Made by a program: the position numbers and the translations under genes. A DNA stretch of 64,000 nt from Streptococcus sp. D7B5 (GTDB lineage: Bacteria; Bacillota; Bacilli; Lactobacillales; Streptococcaceae). The DNA lies in the NCBI RefSeq assembly GCF_029691405.1, contig NZ_CP121467.1, positions 248,001-312,000 of the forward strand, written 5' to 3'. The notes under the pieces are model-generated. The model did not search any database. It saw only the letters and a list, made by a program, of their open reading frames with translations, and was not told where the DNA came from. Below are positions 1-7,821 of this stretch, in pieces; within the stretch, counting starts at the first letter, position 1, and each line of letters opens with the position of its first letter.

Positions 1-594
1 TATTTATTGCTTCAAGATTTCATTCTGGCGGAATATAAACCCCTTCCTTTTGAAATTGATACAAGAAAATTAGTTCCTCTTATACTTGATACAATAGAAA
101 AACTTCCTAACGAGTTAAAAACTAGTGGATATTATGCTCGATTAATTGGAAATATTAAATCAATTCCTTCTTTCAAGTATTATGAGGTGGAAAAGGTAGA
201 GAAGATTCTCAAGGAATTCAAGGAAAAATACTACAATCCCCCTAAGGTAGTAGAAACCATTAAAACAGTTGAGGAAATTGTACTAGACGTTACGAGTATC
301 GATGCGATGGGTGTTTCAGATGACCATCTAGAGTTGTTGTTGATTGATGAAAACAAATGGATAGAGTCATTAGAAGAAGAACATCTGTTGAAACTTCAAG
401 AAAAACTAAATAACTACATCTACTTCCTCGAAAGCAAGCAGTATGTGGAGCGATATGGTGATAAGTTTGATAAAAAAGTCATCCATATCAGATTCCAGTA
501 TTCTCCATCAGACAACGGTCTAGCATTCCTCGCAGTGGTTCAGAAGGTGTTACAACCTACTGATATGAGCTTGAAGGTAGAATTACCGGAGTAA
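1..594 (+). CDS. DUF6572-like protein, 5' end outside window
   Basis: The frame is open to the left edge, so the true start probably lies outside the window; the TTG at position 7 has no visible ribosome binding site. The C-terminal half (roughly from VTSIDAMG to FLAVVQKVL) has the pattern I associate with DUF6572: a VDxIG-type opening, a DxxxW segment, LLxLQEKLNxYIxFLES, then a strand of the IHIRFQYSP kind. DUF6572 proteins are often encoded beside polymorphic-toxin and type VII secretion effector loci in Firmicutes. The N-terminal half is not recognised. It is followed after 17 bases by the next gene in the same direction, which suggests one transcript with the three genes downstream. The family call rests on remembered pattern, not on a search. 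Confidence 0.55.
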   Translation, partial: YLLLQDFILAEYKPLPFEIDTRKLVPLILDTIEKLPNELKTSGYYARLIGNIKSIPSFKYYEVEKVEKILKEFKEKYYNPPKVVETIKTVEEIVLDVTSIDAMGVSDDHLELLLIDENKWIESLEEEHLLKLQEKLNNYIYFLESKQYVERYGDKFDKKVIHIRFQYSPSDNGLAFLAVVQKVLQPTDMSLKVELPE

Positions 595-611
595 TAAAAG
601 GAGCGGAAACG

Positions 612-938
612 ATGCTAGCTATTTGTATAGATTCTATAGGTGACAAGTCAGGGACCTATAAGTTGTTAAGAAATTATTCATCCTTGCCTTTCTCTTTAAT
701 CCAATCCAGAATAAAAGATCATGACACGGTAATAGAAGTAGACATGTTAGATTTGGACGAATTGAAAAAGGTTAGAGCCCTCATCCATGAGTTGAGTGCC
801 ATTGGAACGAAGGTTACGATGAGAGATTCGACTGGTATTATCACCTTAGAATTTTTAAATAATATTATTTCTACCTTCGAAGAGATTGCGGCTGAAAGAG
901 AAGAACTGGATGCTCTGATGTTTGAGGAGGAAGAGTGA
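612..938 (+). CDS. Small acidic hypothetical protein
   Basis: A 108-residue protein with a good ribosome binding site (AAAGGAGCGG just before ATG 612). I do not recognise the family. It has a predicted alpha/beta arrangement: strand LAICIDSIG, helix around LLRNYSSLPFSLIQSRI, strand TVIEVDML, a long helix DELKKVRALIHELSAIG, strand TKVTMRD, and a C-terminal helix ending in a strongly acidic tail (EELDALMFEEEE). No signal peptide or membrane segment is present, so it is probably cytoplasmic. It sits between the DUF6572-like protein and two Imm6-like proteins, so an immunity or accessory role to a toxin encoded to the left of the window is possible but is only an inference. Confidence 0.6.
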   Translation: MLAICIDSIGDKSGTYKLLRNYSSLPFSLIQSRIKDHDTVIEVDMLDLDELKKVRALIHELSAIGTKVTMRDSTGIITLEFLNNIISTFEEIAAEREELDALMFEEEE

Positions 939-1001
939 TTGTCACCTTTTCCAGTGAATCATACATTCCCAAGTTTGTTTTTAGTAATAAAAGGAAAATC
1001 A

Positions 1002-1496
1002 ATGAAAGATAATAAAAATTTATTGCGCTTCCTACAGGAGTTGATAGACGATCTTGTAGATCGTATCAGTGAGAAAGAATATCAGGAGTTTGTCCTTGAT
1101 TCCTTAAAACTTTCCAAACAGGAGCTTGATAAAGAGAGTGATTTTTGCCCAGATATTTTATATAATCGACTGGAAAATATAGACGAGCAGGATATCTTGA
1201 CATTTCAGGTGTTGGATAAGAAAACCAATCCACTAGTATGGAACTGTATCGCTAATTTCTTTGTCCTAGTTTGTCACTATTCATATATTGCTTCGGAAGA
1301 AATCTACCTACCACAAACGATTGAAAGTGTTGACGAGGACATACTTGAGGTTCTTTCTTTAAATTACAAACAAATCCTAGCTGAAAATAGGGAACTTATT
1401 TCACAAATAACTGGACCAGAAATAGAAGGATACTTAAAGGATGAGCTCGTTAAAAACTACTTTGGTTCACTATTTTTATCTGATGAGAATGAATAG
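1002..1496 (+). CDS. Imm6-like putative immunity protein (copy 1)
   Basis: The frame can be opened from a TTG at 939, but ATG 1002 is preceded by AAGGAAAA at a proper distance and the intervening residues look non-coding, so I place the start at 1002 (164 residues). The protein is helical, cytoplasmic and acidic. It shares a pattern with its downstream neighbour: LY(N/R)xL, a W-(N/D)-x-I-(A/S) segment, then LPxxIExVxxxxLxV. That pattern fits what I remember of Imm6, an all-helical immunity family of polymorphic toxin systems. Similarity between the two neighbours is weak, so they would be diverged paralogues protecting against different toxin variants. Family assignment is an inference from pattern. 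Confidence 0.5.
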   Translation: MKDNKNLLRFLQELIDDLVDRISEKEYQEFVLDSLKLSKQELDKESDFCPDILYNRLENIDEQDILTFQVLDKKTNPLVWNCIANFFVLVCHYSYIASEEIYLPQTIESVDEDILEVLSLNYKQILAENRELISQITGPEIEGYLKDELVKNYFGSLFLSDENE

Positions 1497-1528
1497 GCTA
1501 TTCGTTCAAGTATAGATCAGGAGAGGAT

Positions 1529-2005
1529 ATGCTTACGAATTATTTTATGTTGATTTTTGCTGAGGCAATTGCAAATCGTATGGAAACACAATACACTTCT
1601 CACATTCGAACCGCCTTGGATGCATGTTGGAGTTTTTTGGAGAATAGAAATAAAAAGGGAGAGGAACTTTATCGCCTTTTAGATGATGGGACAGACTTCA
1701 GCGGAATATTTATCTACATGCAATTAGATGAAAATGAAGCGAATGGTCTCTTGTGGGACAACATTAGTTATGCAATAGGTGTGACTGCTAAAGAAGCTTT
1801 TGAGTTTGAAAATAAGAAAGAGCTTCCTTCTCCCTTAGAGAACATTGAACCAGAACTACTTGATGTCTTTATTGATAATATAAAAGAAATCAGCATGGAT
1901 CTTTATCATCACGTCGAAACAGTAAAAATTTTCATCAATAGAAATCCATACTCATCAAGAGAATCTGCCCTAAAAAAACTAGATAAAATGGGCTTACTTA
2001 GATGA
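1529..2005 (+). CDS. Imm6-like putative immunity protein (copy 2)
   Basis: A 158-residue helical protein starting at ATG 1529 behind GGAGAGGAT. The segment ALDACWSFLEN, followed by GEELYRLLDDG, a LLWDNISYAIG helix and LPSPLENIEPELLDVF, fits the Imm6 immunity family better than copy 1 does. No membrane or export signal is visible, as expected for a cytosolic immunity protein that neutralises an incoming or self-made effector. The gene is the last of the left-edge cluster and is followed by a terminator at 2042-2088. No toxin gene is visible in the window; it would lie to the left, or these may be orphan immunity genes kept as protection against neighbours. Confidence 0.6.
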   Translation: MLTNYFMLIFAEAIANRMETQYTSHIRTALDACWSFLENRNKKGEELYRLLDDGTDFSGIFIYMQLDENEANGLLWDNISYAIGVTAKEAFEFENKKELPSPLENIEPELLDVFIDNIKEISMDLYHHVETVKIFINRNPYSSRESALKKLDKMGLLR

Positions 2006-2041
2006 TTTGATTGGAAGATTTGGCGAAAAATCAAAAAGAAC

Positions 2042-2088
2042 ACCCCGGAAGTTAGAGTGTCATCTCTACCTTTGGGGTGTTGTTTAAT
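2042..2088. terminator. Bidirectional terminator between convergent genes
   Basis: AACACCCC and GGGGTGTT form the outer stem, with an imperfect inner stem (AGTTAGAG with CTCTACCT). It lies between the end of the left-edge cluster and the oppositely directed HAD gene. Confidence 0.7.
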
Positions 2089-2105
2089 TTCTATACTTGA
2101 GGATT

Positions 2106-2912
2106 TTACAGTACCCACGTACGAATAGCATGGGCTACGCCAGATTCATCATTTGTTTTAGTGATGTATTTGGCGATTTTTTTGAGTTCAGGATTTCCAT
2201 TTTCCATAACAACGGGATTTCCAACGACTTCGAGCATGGCGCGGTCATTCTCTTCGTCCCCAATCGCCATGGTTTCATCTTTAGTCAATCCTAGTTTTTC
2301 AGCTAAGTGAGTAATGGCTGAGCCCTTGTCTACATTCTTTTTAAGGAGTTCGAGGTAGAAGGGAGCAGATTTGTTGATGGAGTAGCGCTCGTAAAATTCG
2401 GCTGGTATCTTTTCAATCGCAGCATCGAGAATCTCTGGTTCATCGATAAACATACACTTGACGATTTCCTTGTCAGCCATTTCTTCAGGGGTGCGGTAGA
2501 AGATAGGCATGCTGACGAGGGTTGATTCGTGCACCGTGTATTTTCCGATATTGCGATTGGCCGTATAGATACCGTCCTTGGTAATGGCGTGCATATGGAC
2601 ACCGAGCTTGCGACTGAGAAATTCCATATCCAGATAATCCTCATAGGTCAAGGATTCGCTGATAATCTCATGACCAGTAGCAGTTTCTTGGACAAGGGCA
2701 CCGTTGAAGGTTACCACATAGTCACCCTCGTCTCTCAACTGCAAGTCGTCCAGAAGTTTGGCAACACCTGCGATAGGACGACCTGTTGCAATAACGACCT
2801 TGACGTCAGCTTCTTTGGCATCTTGGATGGCGGAAAAGACTTGAGGAGTGATTTCCTTTTTACTGTTAACCAGGGTACCATCGATATCGACGGCGATTAG
2901 TTTAATACTCAT
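2106..2912 (-). CDS. Cof-type HAD-superfamily sugar phosphatase (YidA-like)
   Basis: A 268-residue cytoplasmic phosphatase of the HAD superfamily, Cof subfamily. Motif I is DIDGTL (residues about 9-14, the first Asp being the nucleophile), motif II is the T in VIATGR, the motif III Lys is in the C-terminal half, and motif IV is GDEENDRAML. The cap domain between motifs II and III is of the C2 type, as in YidA, which dephosphorylates sugar phosphates and similar small substrates. Length is normal for the family (about 270). It lies 9 bases downstream of the HD-domain gene on the same strand and is probably co-transcribed with it. The exact substrate cannot be read from the sequence. Confidence 0.9.
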   Translation of the reverse strand: MSIKLIAVDIDGTLVNSKKEITPQVFSAIQDAKEADVKVVIATGRPIAGVAKLLDDLQLRDEGDYVVTFNGALVQETATGHEIISESLTYEDYLDMEFLSRKLGVHMHAITKDGIYTANRNIGKYTVHESTLVSMPIFYRTPEEMADKEIVKCMFIDEPEILDAAIEKIPAEFYERYSINKSAPFYLELLKKNVDKGSAITHLAEKLGLTKDETMAIGDEENDRAMLEVVGNPVVMENGNPELKKIAKYITKTNDESGVAHAIRTWVL

Positions 2913-2921
2913 AAATTTCCT

Positions 2922-4229
2922 CTATTCGTTCTTATTTGGGGTAAAATGATCGTTCTCAATCAAGTGTAAAAATTGCTGGGTGATACTTGCGAAGATGCTA
3001 TTTTGGTCCAACATTTCTTTCGGGAAATAGAAACGATTGTCTCCATGGCGACTGCCAGCAAGGGATTGGACGATAGGAGACAGGCTAGAGAGTTCAGCCA
3101 GTTCTCCATTTTTTTGTATAATCTCAATCTGTGTCCGTGGATTTTCAGATTCGGGACGATAGATATCATAAGGGAGGTCAAAGTTCTTATGAATGGCAGC
3201 ATAGTAGTCTGGATCAAAACCGATTTCTTCAACCAGTTGTCTCATGGTTGCGAGTTGGTCTTGGTCTTTTTCTGAAAAAGTAATGGATTTAAAGACCTTG
3301 CGGTTGACAAAACGTTGCGACAAGTCGGCTAGTATCTTGTCAGGACTGGTCATCCAGAGTTGGAAGTAGGTATTCATCACGCCGTCATCAAGTGCCAGAT
3401 AATCAGATAGAGTAACTTTCTTTTCAAAAAAAGGTAGCAAATGAGGAGAAGTGCGTGCAAAGAAGTCCTTGTCTTCAGGATAGAGTTCCTTAGCGCGTTT
3501 GAGGAGATTCTGTAGAAGAACCTCCATGGCGCGTGTTGCTGGGTGGAAATAAACCTGCATATACATCTGGTAGCGACTGAGAACGTAGTCTTCGATGGCA
3601 TGCATGCCGTTGCGCTGAAAGGCGATCCCATTTTCGACAGGACGAATGACTCGGAGGATGCGAGTCAGGTCAAATTCCCCATAAGATGCTCCTGTAAAAT
3701 AAGAGTCGCGCAATAGATAGTCCATGCGATCCGCATCAATCTGACTAGAAATGAGCTGCACGACCTGCTTGTTAGGATAGGTATGGTCGATAACACTGGC
3801 TACCTTTTCTGGGCAATCTGGCGCTACTTGTAGCAGGACTTGGTGAATCTCTGTCTCAGGACTTTGGATGATTTCCTGAGTAATGGCTTCATGATTTGTA
3901 TCAAAAAGATTTTCAAAAGTATGCGAGTAGGCACCATGCCCAAGGTCGTGTAGGAGAGCAGCGGTCATGGTCAAGAGAGACTCAGCAGGATCCCATTCTT
4001 CAGGGTATTTTTCTTCAAAAATCTCCGTGATACGTCGAGCAATCTCATAGACTCCCAAACAGTGGGAAAAGCGACTGTGCTCACCACCATGGAAGGTATA
4101 ACTGGAAGTCCCTAGCTGTTTGATACGGCGAAGACGTTGAAATTCTTTTGTATTGATCAAGTCGTATATGACCTGATTATTGACGTGGATATAGTTGTGA
4201 ACTGGGTCACGGAATACTTTTTCGTTCAT
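2922..4229 (-). CDS. HD-domain phosphohydrolase (YwfO/dGTPase-like)
   Basis: A 435-residue cytoplasmic HD-superfamily protein. It opens with VFRDPVHNYI, typical of YwfO-like proteins, then has the metal-binding set: His in GEHSRFSHCLGV, the HD pair in ALLHDLGHGAYSH, and a later Asp in SSQIDADRMDYLLRDS. The family is related to dNTP triphosphohydrolases, and Gram-positive members hydrolyse (deoxy)nucleoside triphosphates, so a nucleotide-pool role is likely but unproven here. The start ATG at 4229 lies only six bases after a -10 element on the minus strand, which leaves no room for a ribosome binding site (see findings). The HAD gene follows in the same direction. Confidence 0.9.
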   Translation of the reverse strand: MNEKVFRDPVHNYIHVNNQVIYDLINTKEFQRLRRIKQLGTSSYTFHGGEHSRFSHCLGVYEIARRITEIFEEKYPEEWDPAESLLTMTAALLHDLGHGAYSHTFENLFDTNHEAITQEIIQSPETEIHQVLLQVAPDCPEKVASVIDHTYPNKQVVQLISSQIDADRMDYLLRDSYFTGASYGEFDLTRILRVIRPVENGIAFQRNGMHAIEDYVLSRYQMYMQVYFHPATRAMEVLLQNLLKRAKELYPEDKDFFARTSPHLLPFFEKKVTLSDYLALDDGVMNTYFQLWMTSPDKILADLSQRFVNRKVFKSITFSEKDQDQLATMRQLVEEIGFDPDYYAAIHKNFDLPYDIYRPESENPRTQIEIIQKNGELAELSSLSPIVQSLAGSRHGDNRFYFPKEMLDQNSIFASITQQFLHLIENDHFTPNKNE

Positions 4230-4235
4230 ATGACC

Positions 4236-4241
4236 ATTATA
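4236..4241 (-). promoter_or_regulatory. Extended -10 promoter of the HD-domain gene
   Basis: On the minus strand the sequence reads TGC-TATAAT, an extended -10. The expected transcription start is 6-7 bases downstream, that is at or next to the ATG of the HD-domain gene. Confidence 0.6.
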
Positions 4242-4262
4242 GCAAAATCCTGCTCTTTTTGG

Positions 4263-4268
4263 TAAAAT
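4263..4268 (+). promoter_or_regulatory. Extended -10 promoter of the DUF1934 gene
   Basis: TGG-TAAAAT directly upstream of the GTG start at 4301, divergent from the promoter of the HD-domain gene. The two -10 elements are about 21 bases apart, so the two transcription units share a very compact control region. Confidence 0.55.
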
Positions 4269-4300
4269 AGTAGGACAAGAGACAAGAAAGAGGATTTGAT

Positions 4301-4678
4301 GTGAAGATTCGGATGCGAAATACGATTCAGTTTGATGAACAATTGGAAGTCATTGACCAACTCTATGACGTGGAAGTGCGTGAAAAGGGAGATTATCACT
4401 ATCTGCTTTTCTACAATGAGGAAAAAGAAAAAGTGGTTCTCAAGTTTCATAGTCAAGAACTGGTGATGACCCGTTTCTCGAGTCCCAAAACCATCATGCG
4501 TTTTCTAAAGGATAGTGATAGTTTAGCCTATATTCCGACTCCAATGGGGATGCAGGAGTTTATCATTCAAACGAATCACTATGAATTGGATGGGCAAAAG
4601 ATTGAATTAGCCTATCAACTGCAAAACCAAGAGGGACACCCCTTTGCCAGCTATCAATTAGAAATTACTTGGGGATAA
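4301..4678 (+). CDS. DUF1934 (YwiB-like) beta-barrel protein
   Basis: A 125-residue protein starting at GTG 4301 with AAAGAGGA about eight bases upstream. The alternating strand pattern (IRMRNTIQFDEQLEV, YHYLLFYNEE, KVVLKFHSQELVMTRF, and the PTPMGMQEFII turn) fits DUF1934, the small calycin-like barrel family whose B. subtilis member is YwiB. The family's biochemical role is unknown. No signal peptide is present. The gene is monocistronic: it faces the helicase gene and ends at a shared hairpin. Confidence 0.8.
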   Translation: MKIRMRNTIQFDEQLEVIDQLYDVEVREKGDYHYLLFYNEEKEKVVLKFHSQELVMTRFSSPKTIMRFLKDSDSLAYIPTPMGMQEFIIQTNHYELDGQKIELAYQLQNQEGHPFASYQLEITWG

Positions 4679-4682
4679 GAAA

Positions 4683-4704
4683 AAGGTTGGCGGAAGCCAA
4701 CCTT
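4683..4704. terminator. Bidirectional terminator
   Basis: GGTTGGC-GGAA-GCCAACC flanked by A and T runs. It lies between the convergent DUF1934 and helicase genes and runs into the helicase stop codon. Confidence 0.8.
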
Positions 4705-5785
4705 ATTTGATATAGAGTTCTTGATTTTTTAGGACAATTTCACGAACACTTGCGAATTTCTTGAGTTTTTTCAGTTCTTCAGGATGGGTTACCAGAGTGA
4801 TAACATAGCCCTCCTTGCCCATGCGACCTGTACGACCAGCACGGTGGGTATAGGTTTCCATATCTCTAGGGACGTCGAAGTTGACAACACATTCCAAGCT
4901 ATCAATATCAATCCCACGAGCCAAAAGATCAGTTGCAAGGAGTAGGGTTAGCTGCTTGCCTTTAAACTTTTCTAAGATGACTTTTCGAAATTTAACATTG
5001 ACATCGCTAGCGAGGGAAACAGCCAAGATATCGCGATACTGTAATTTTTCTTCTGCACTTCCAAGGTCTGACAAGCTGTTAAAGAAGACCAGACCACGGA
5101 AATCCTCTACATGTGCTAGTTTTCGTAGCATGTCCACTCGGTGACGTTGGTCTACCTGCATGTAGAAGTGTTGGATGTTGTCCAGTTTTTGATCAGAGAG
5201 ATCAATAGTGCGCGTGTTTGGTGCAATCTTTTCTTGGTCAAACTTGGTCGTCGCACTCATGTAGATGAGTTGGTGGTCACGAGGTGCGTAGTGGGTGATT
5301 TTCTCGACAAAGTGAATTTGAGAATCATCGAACAATTGGTCAAATTCATCCAGAATGATGGTTTCTACATTCATCATCTTGATTTTTTTCAATTTAATCA
5401 ACTCAAAGATACGGCCAGGTGTTCCAATCAGAATTTCTGGTCCTTTTTTAAGACGTTCAATCTGGCGTTTCTGACTCGAACCTGATAAGAAGAGCTGAGC
5501 AGTTAAGCCGATAGCCTCTGACCACGTTTTACATACATCAAAAATCTGTCCAGCTAGTTCTGTATTTGGTGCTAGGATCAAGAGTTGCTGGGCTTTTTTC
5601 TTTTGTAGTCTGAGAAGACTTGGCAGGAGGTAAGCTAGGGTCTTACCAGTTCCTGTCGGGCTCACTCCTAGGAGGTTTTCTCCAGCAAGTATAGGATCAA
5701 ATAGTTGACTTTGAATGGGGGTGAATTCTTGGAAACCGAGCTGGTCGCTTAGTTCTTGCCATTCAGTAGGTAGTTTGGTTTTCAT
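4703..5785 (-). CDS. DEAD-box family ATP-dependent RNA helicase (DEFD variant)
   Basis: A 360-residue superfamily 2 helicase core without long extensions. Visible motifs in order: Q motif (GFQEFTPIQSQ), motif I SPTGTGKT, PNTELAGQ (Ia), GTPGR (Ib), motif II DEFD in place of DEAD, motif III SAT, motif IV LVFFNSL, motif V ATDLLARGID and motif VI HRAGRTGRMG. It should unwind short RNA duplexes using ATP, in ribosome assembly or mRNA decay as for CshB-like enzymes of Gram-positive bacteria. The DEFD variant keeps the first two acidic residues needed for Mg-ATP. The gene overlaps the upstream oxidoreductase by four bases (ATGA), so the two are translationally coupled. Confidence 0.92.
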   Translation of the reverse strand: MKTKLPTEWQELSDQLGFQEFTPIQSQLFDPILAGENLLGVSPTGTGKTLAYLLPSLLRLQKKKAQQLLILAPNTELAGQIFDVCKTWSEAIGLTAQLFLSGSSQKRQIERLKKGPEILIGTPGRIFELIKLKKIKMMNVETIILDEFDQLFDDSQIHFVEKITHYAPRDHQLIYMSATTKFDQEKIAPNTRTIDLSDQKLDNIQHFYMQVDQRHRVDMLRKLAHVEDFRGLVFFNSLSDLGSAEEKLQYRDILAVSLASDVNVKFRKVILEKFKGKQLTLLLATDLLARGIDIDSLECVVNFDVPRDMETYTHRAGRTGRMGKEGYVITLVTHPEELKKLKKFASVREIVLKNQELYIK

Positions 5786-6759
5786 TTTTCTGCCTCAAAT
5801 CTAATGCCAGCAGTCTGGCGCATGGTATAGAGTAAATCATGAACAGAGCTTGCATCATCCACCCAGTTCTGGTAGAAAGTCTGGTCTGGTTGCTGGATCA
5901 TCTGTGCAAATGCAGCAACTTCCTCAGTCATCGTATGGGGAGCTTGTTGGATAGGGAGCTGGATTGGATTTCCTTGGTGGTCGCTAAAAATAGCTGAGCG
6001 GACATGCTCAATCGTGTTGAGGGTCAAGGTTCCATCTGCTGTGTAAATCTCACAAGGAAGATTGGAAGTAATGTTTTTTCCTGCCTTGATATGAACTTGA
6101 AAGTCAGGGTAGAAGAGGATACCATCGCCATTTAGGTCAATGCTATTGTCAAGCTGTTGAGCCTGATAGGTCGCGTCCTGAGCCTTTCCAAAGAGACGAA
6201 TAGCAGCGTAGAGGGGATAAATCCCCAAGTCCATAAGAGCTCCACCAGCAAAACGGTCTGAAAAGACATTGGGAGTCTGTCCAGCCAACAAGTCAGGCAT
6301 CTTGGAAGAATACTTGGCATAGTTGAAATCTGCTCCCAGCACTTGCTTGTCTGCTAAAAAGTTTTTGATAGTGGTAAAAGCTTCTTCGTGGTAATTACGA
6401 GCTGCTTCAAAGATAAAACAGTGATTTTTCTCAGCTGTTTGTCTCAAATCTAGCCATTCATGTGGCTGAGTGACAGCTGGCTTTTCAAGAATGACGTGTT
6501 TCCCAAAAGACAAGGCTGCTTTGGCTTGAACAAAATGCAAGGAGTTTGGACTAGCGATATAGACTACATCAAAGGAGCTCTTGAAGAAGTCTTCTACTTG
6601 ATCAAAGAGTTGGATATCTTGATAGCGAGAAGCAAAGGTTGCTGCTGTTTCTATCTTTCTAGAATAGACAGCGACCAGCTGGTATTCTCCGTTAGCATGG
6701 GCTGCTTCTATGAAATGATGACTGATAGCCCCTGTTCCGATGACACCTAATTTAAGCAT
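5782..6759 (-). CDS. Gfo/Idh/MocA-family NAD(P)-dependent oxidoreductase
   Basis: I place the start at the ATG at 6759 (325 residues), because AAGGAG precedes it and the protein then begins MLKLGVIGTGAISHHF, the normal Rossmann start; an upstream in-frame start at 6843 would add 28 residues lying over the promoter. The nucleotide-binding fold is followed by the family's EKP motif (ILEKPAVT, with the catalytic-site Lys) and a C-terminal alpha/beta domain with GGALMDLGIYPLY. Such enzymes oxidise or reduce sugars, inositols or related alcohols with NAD(P); the substrate is not readable. It is the first gene of a two-gene unit with the helicase. Confidence 0.88.
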   Translation of the reverse strand: MLKLGVIGTGAISHHFIEAAHANGEYQLVAVYSRKIETAATFASRYQDIQLFDQVEDFFKSSFDVVYIASPNSLHFVQAKAALSFGKHVILEKPAVTQPHEWLDLRQTAEKNHCFIFEAARNYHEEAFTTIKNFLADKQVLGADFNYAKYSSKMPDLLAGQTPNVFSDRFAGGALMDLGIYPLYAAIRLFGKAQDATYQAQQLDNSIDLNGDGILFYPDFQVHIKAGKNITSNLPCEIYTADGTLTLNTIEHVRSAIFSDHQGNPIQLPIQQAPHTMTEEVAAFAQMIQQPDQTFYQNWVDDASSVHDLLYTMRQTAGIRFEAEK

Positions 6760-6793
6760 AAATACTCCTTTTCCGACTTCAAATCCTTCCTTC

Positions 6794-6823
6794 ATTATAA
6801 CATAGAAAAGAAGGACTATCCAA
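6794..6823 (-). promoter_or_regulatory. Promoter of the oxidoreductase-helicase unit
   Basis: Minus-strand TGT-TATAAT at 6799-6794 with a candidate -35 TTGGAT at 6823-6818, spacer 18. It supports the start at 6759 over the longer reading. Confidence 0.55.
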
Positions 6824-6872
6824 CAGATGGTAAAAATTTTCAAATGGGCTACGCATTTTTAGGAGAAAGTGG

Positions 6873-6878
6873 TACAAT
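6873..6878 (+). promoter_or_regulatory. Extended -10 promoter of the DUF1275 gene
   Basis: TGG-TACAAT about 38 bases upstream of ATG 6916; no good -35 is visible. Confidence 0.5.
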
Positions 6879-6915
6879 ATTGAAATGAGTAAATGAAACT
6901 GAATTGGGAGAGAAA

Positions 6916-7602
6916 ATGAGATTATTACCAATAAGAAAAATATCACGTCAGTCTAAGCGACTAGCGCTTTTTTTGACTTTTTGTGCAGGATATGTCGATG
7001 CTTATACCTTTATCGTGCGAGGGAACACCCTTGTCGCTGGACAGACTGGGAATGTGGTTTTTCTTTCTGTAGGACTTATTCAACAAAATGTATCGGATGC
7101 CAGTGCCAAAGTAATGACCTTGTTTTCCTTTATGATGGGTGTCTTTTTTCTGACATTGTATAAGGAAAAACTACGAATTGTTAAAAAGCCGATTTTGTCC
7201 TTGATTCCACTTGCAGTCTTATCCCTAATTATAGGCTTTGTGCCGCAAACGGTTGACAATATCTATCTCGTACCGCCCTTGGCCTTTTGTATGGGACTGG
7301 TGACAACAGCCTTTGGAGAAGTGTCAGGTATTGCCTATAATAATGCTTTTATGACGGGCAATATTAAACGAACCATGTTGGCTTTTGGAGATTATTTCCG
7401 GACCAAGCATACGCCTTTTCTACGAGAGGGCTTGATTTTTGTTAGCTTACTTAGTAGTTTTGTCTTCGGAGTTGTTTTTTCAGCTTATTTGACGATTTAC
7501 TATCAGGAGAAGACAATTCTAGGTGTTCCTCTTATGATGAGTATCTTTTACTTCAGTATGCTTTTTGCTTCTTGGAGAAAAAAAGGGAAAGAAAAAGCTT
7601 AA
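6916..7602 (+). CDS. DUF1275 (YoaK-family) membrane protein
   Basis: ATG 6916 follows GGGAG at five bases and is preferred over the TTG at 6904 (228 residues). The protein has about six hydrophobic segments and the hallmarks of DUF1275/YoaK: FCAGYVDAYTF near the start, then GNTLVAGQTGNVVFLSVGL, and in the second half an FGEVSGIAYNNAFMTGNIKR segment that repeats the TGN element. The family consists of bacterial inner membrane proteins of unknown function. The gene stands alone between promoters and shows nothing unusual in composition. Confidence 0.88.
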   Translation: MRLLPIRKISRQSKRLALFLTFCAGYVDAYTFIVRGNTLVAGQTGNVVFLSVGLIQQNVSDASAKVMTLFSFMMGVFFLTLYKEKLRIVKKPILSLIPLAVLSLIIGFVPQTVDNIYLVPPLAFCMGLVTTAFGEVSGIAYNNAFMTGNIKRTMLAFGDYFRTKHTPFLREGLIFVSLLSSFVFGVVFSAYLTIYYQEKTILGVPLMMSIFYFSMLFASWRKKGKEKA

Positions 7603-7641
7603 ATTTGATTGATTTCGCTTGTAAGAAAAAAGAAGATATGC

Positions 7642-7730
7642 TATACTTGAAGAGTTGACTATGCACAATCCTGTGCAACCGCACGAACATCGTTTGCTCA
7701 TCGTATACAAAATTTAAACTTTGTTATACT
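7642..7730 (+). promoter_or_regulatory. Two candidate promoters upstream of rplU
   Basis: Two extended -10 elements are seen: TGC-TATACT (7642-7647) and TGT-TATACT (7725-7730). The second starts transcription just before the L21 leader. Between them lies a short hairpin, GCACA-ATCC-TGTGC (7663-7676). Confidence 0.5.
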
Positions 7731-7732
7731 TA

Positions 7733-7815
7733 GAGCTCTTCTTTTAAGTGGTTCGTCCCACGATGCTAGGCGAGTCTTCACAAAAATACGGGGAAACCCT
7801 AAAAATCATAGGAGG
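7733..7815 (+). ncRNA. Ribosomal protein L21 leader
   Basis: The segment GAGCTCTTCTTTTAAGTGG through GGGGAAACCCT and the start of rplU matches my recollection of the L21 leader family of Firmicutes (short hairpin, then a conserved GGGGAAACCC-type element close to the start codon). It is thought to let a ribosomal protein of the operon repress its own mRNA. Exact boundaries need a covariance-model search. Confidence 0.65.
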
Positions 7816-7821
7816 TGCATA

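Noticed and set aside
939..1001. TTG start extending the first Imm6-like protein by 21 residues
   Set aside because: No ribosome binding site; the ATG at 1002 has one and the extra residues are not protein-like.
2120..2127. TACGAATA, an exact com-box sequence
   Set aside because: It lies within the coding region of the oppositely directed HAD gene, with no gene start downstream on the plus strand; chance occurrence.
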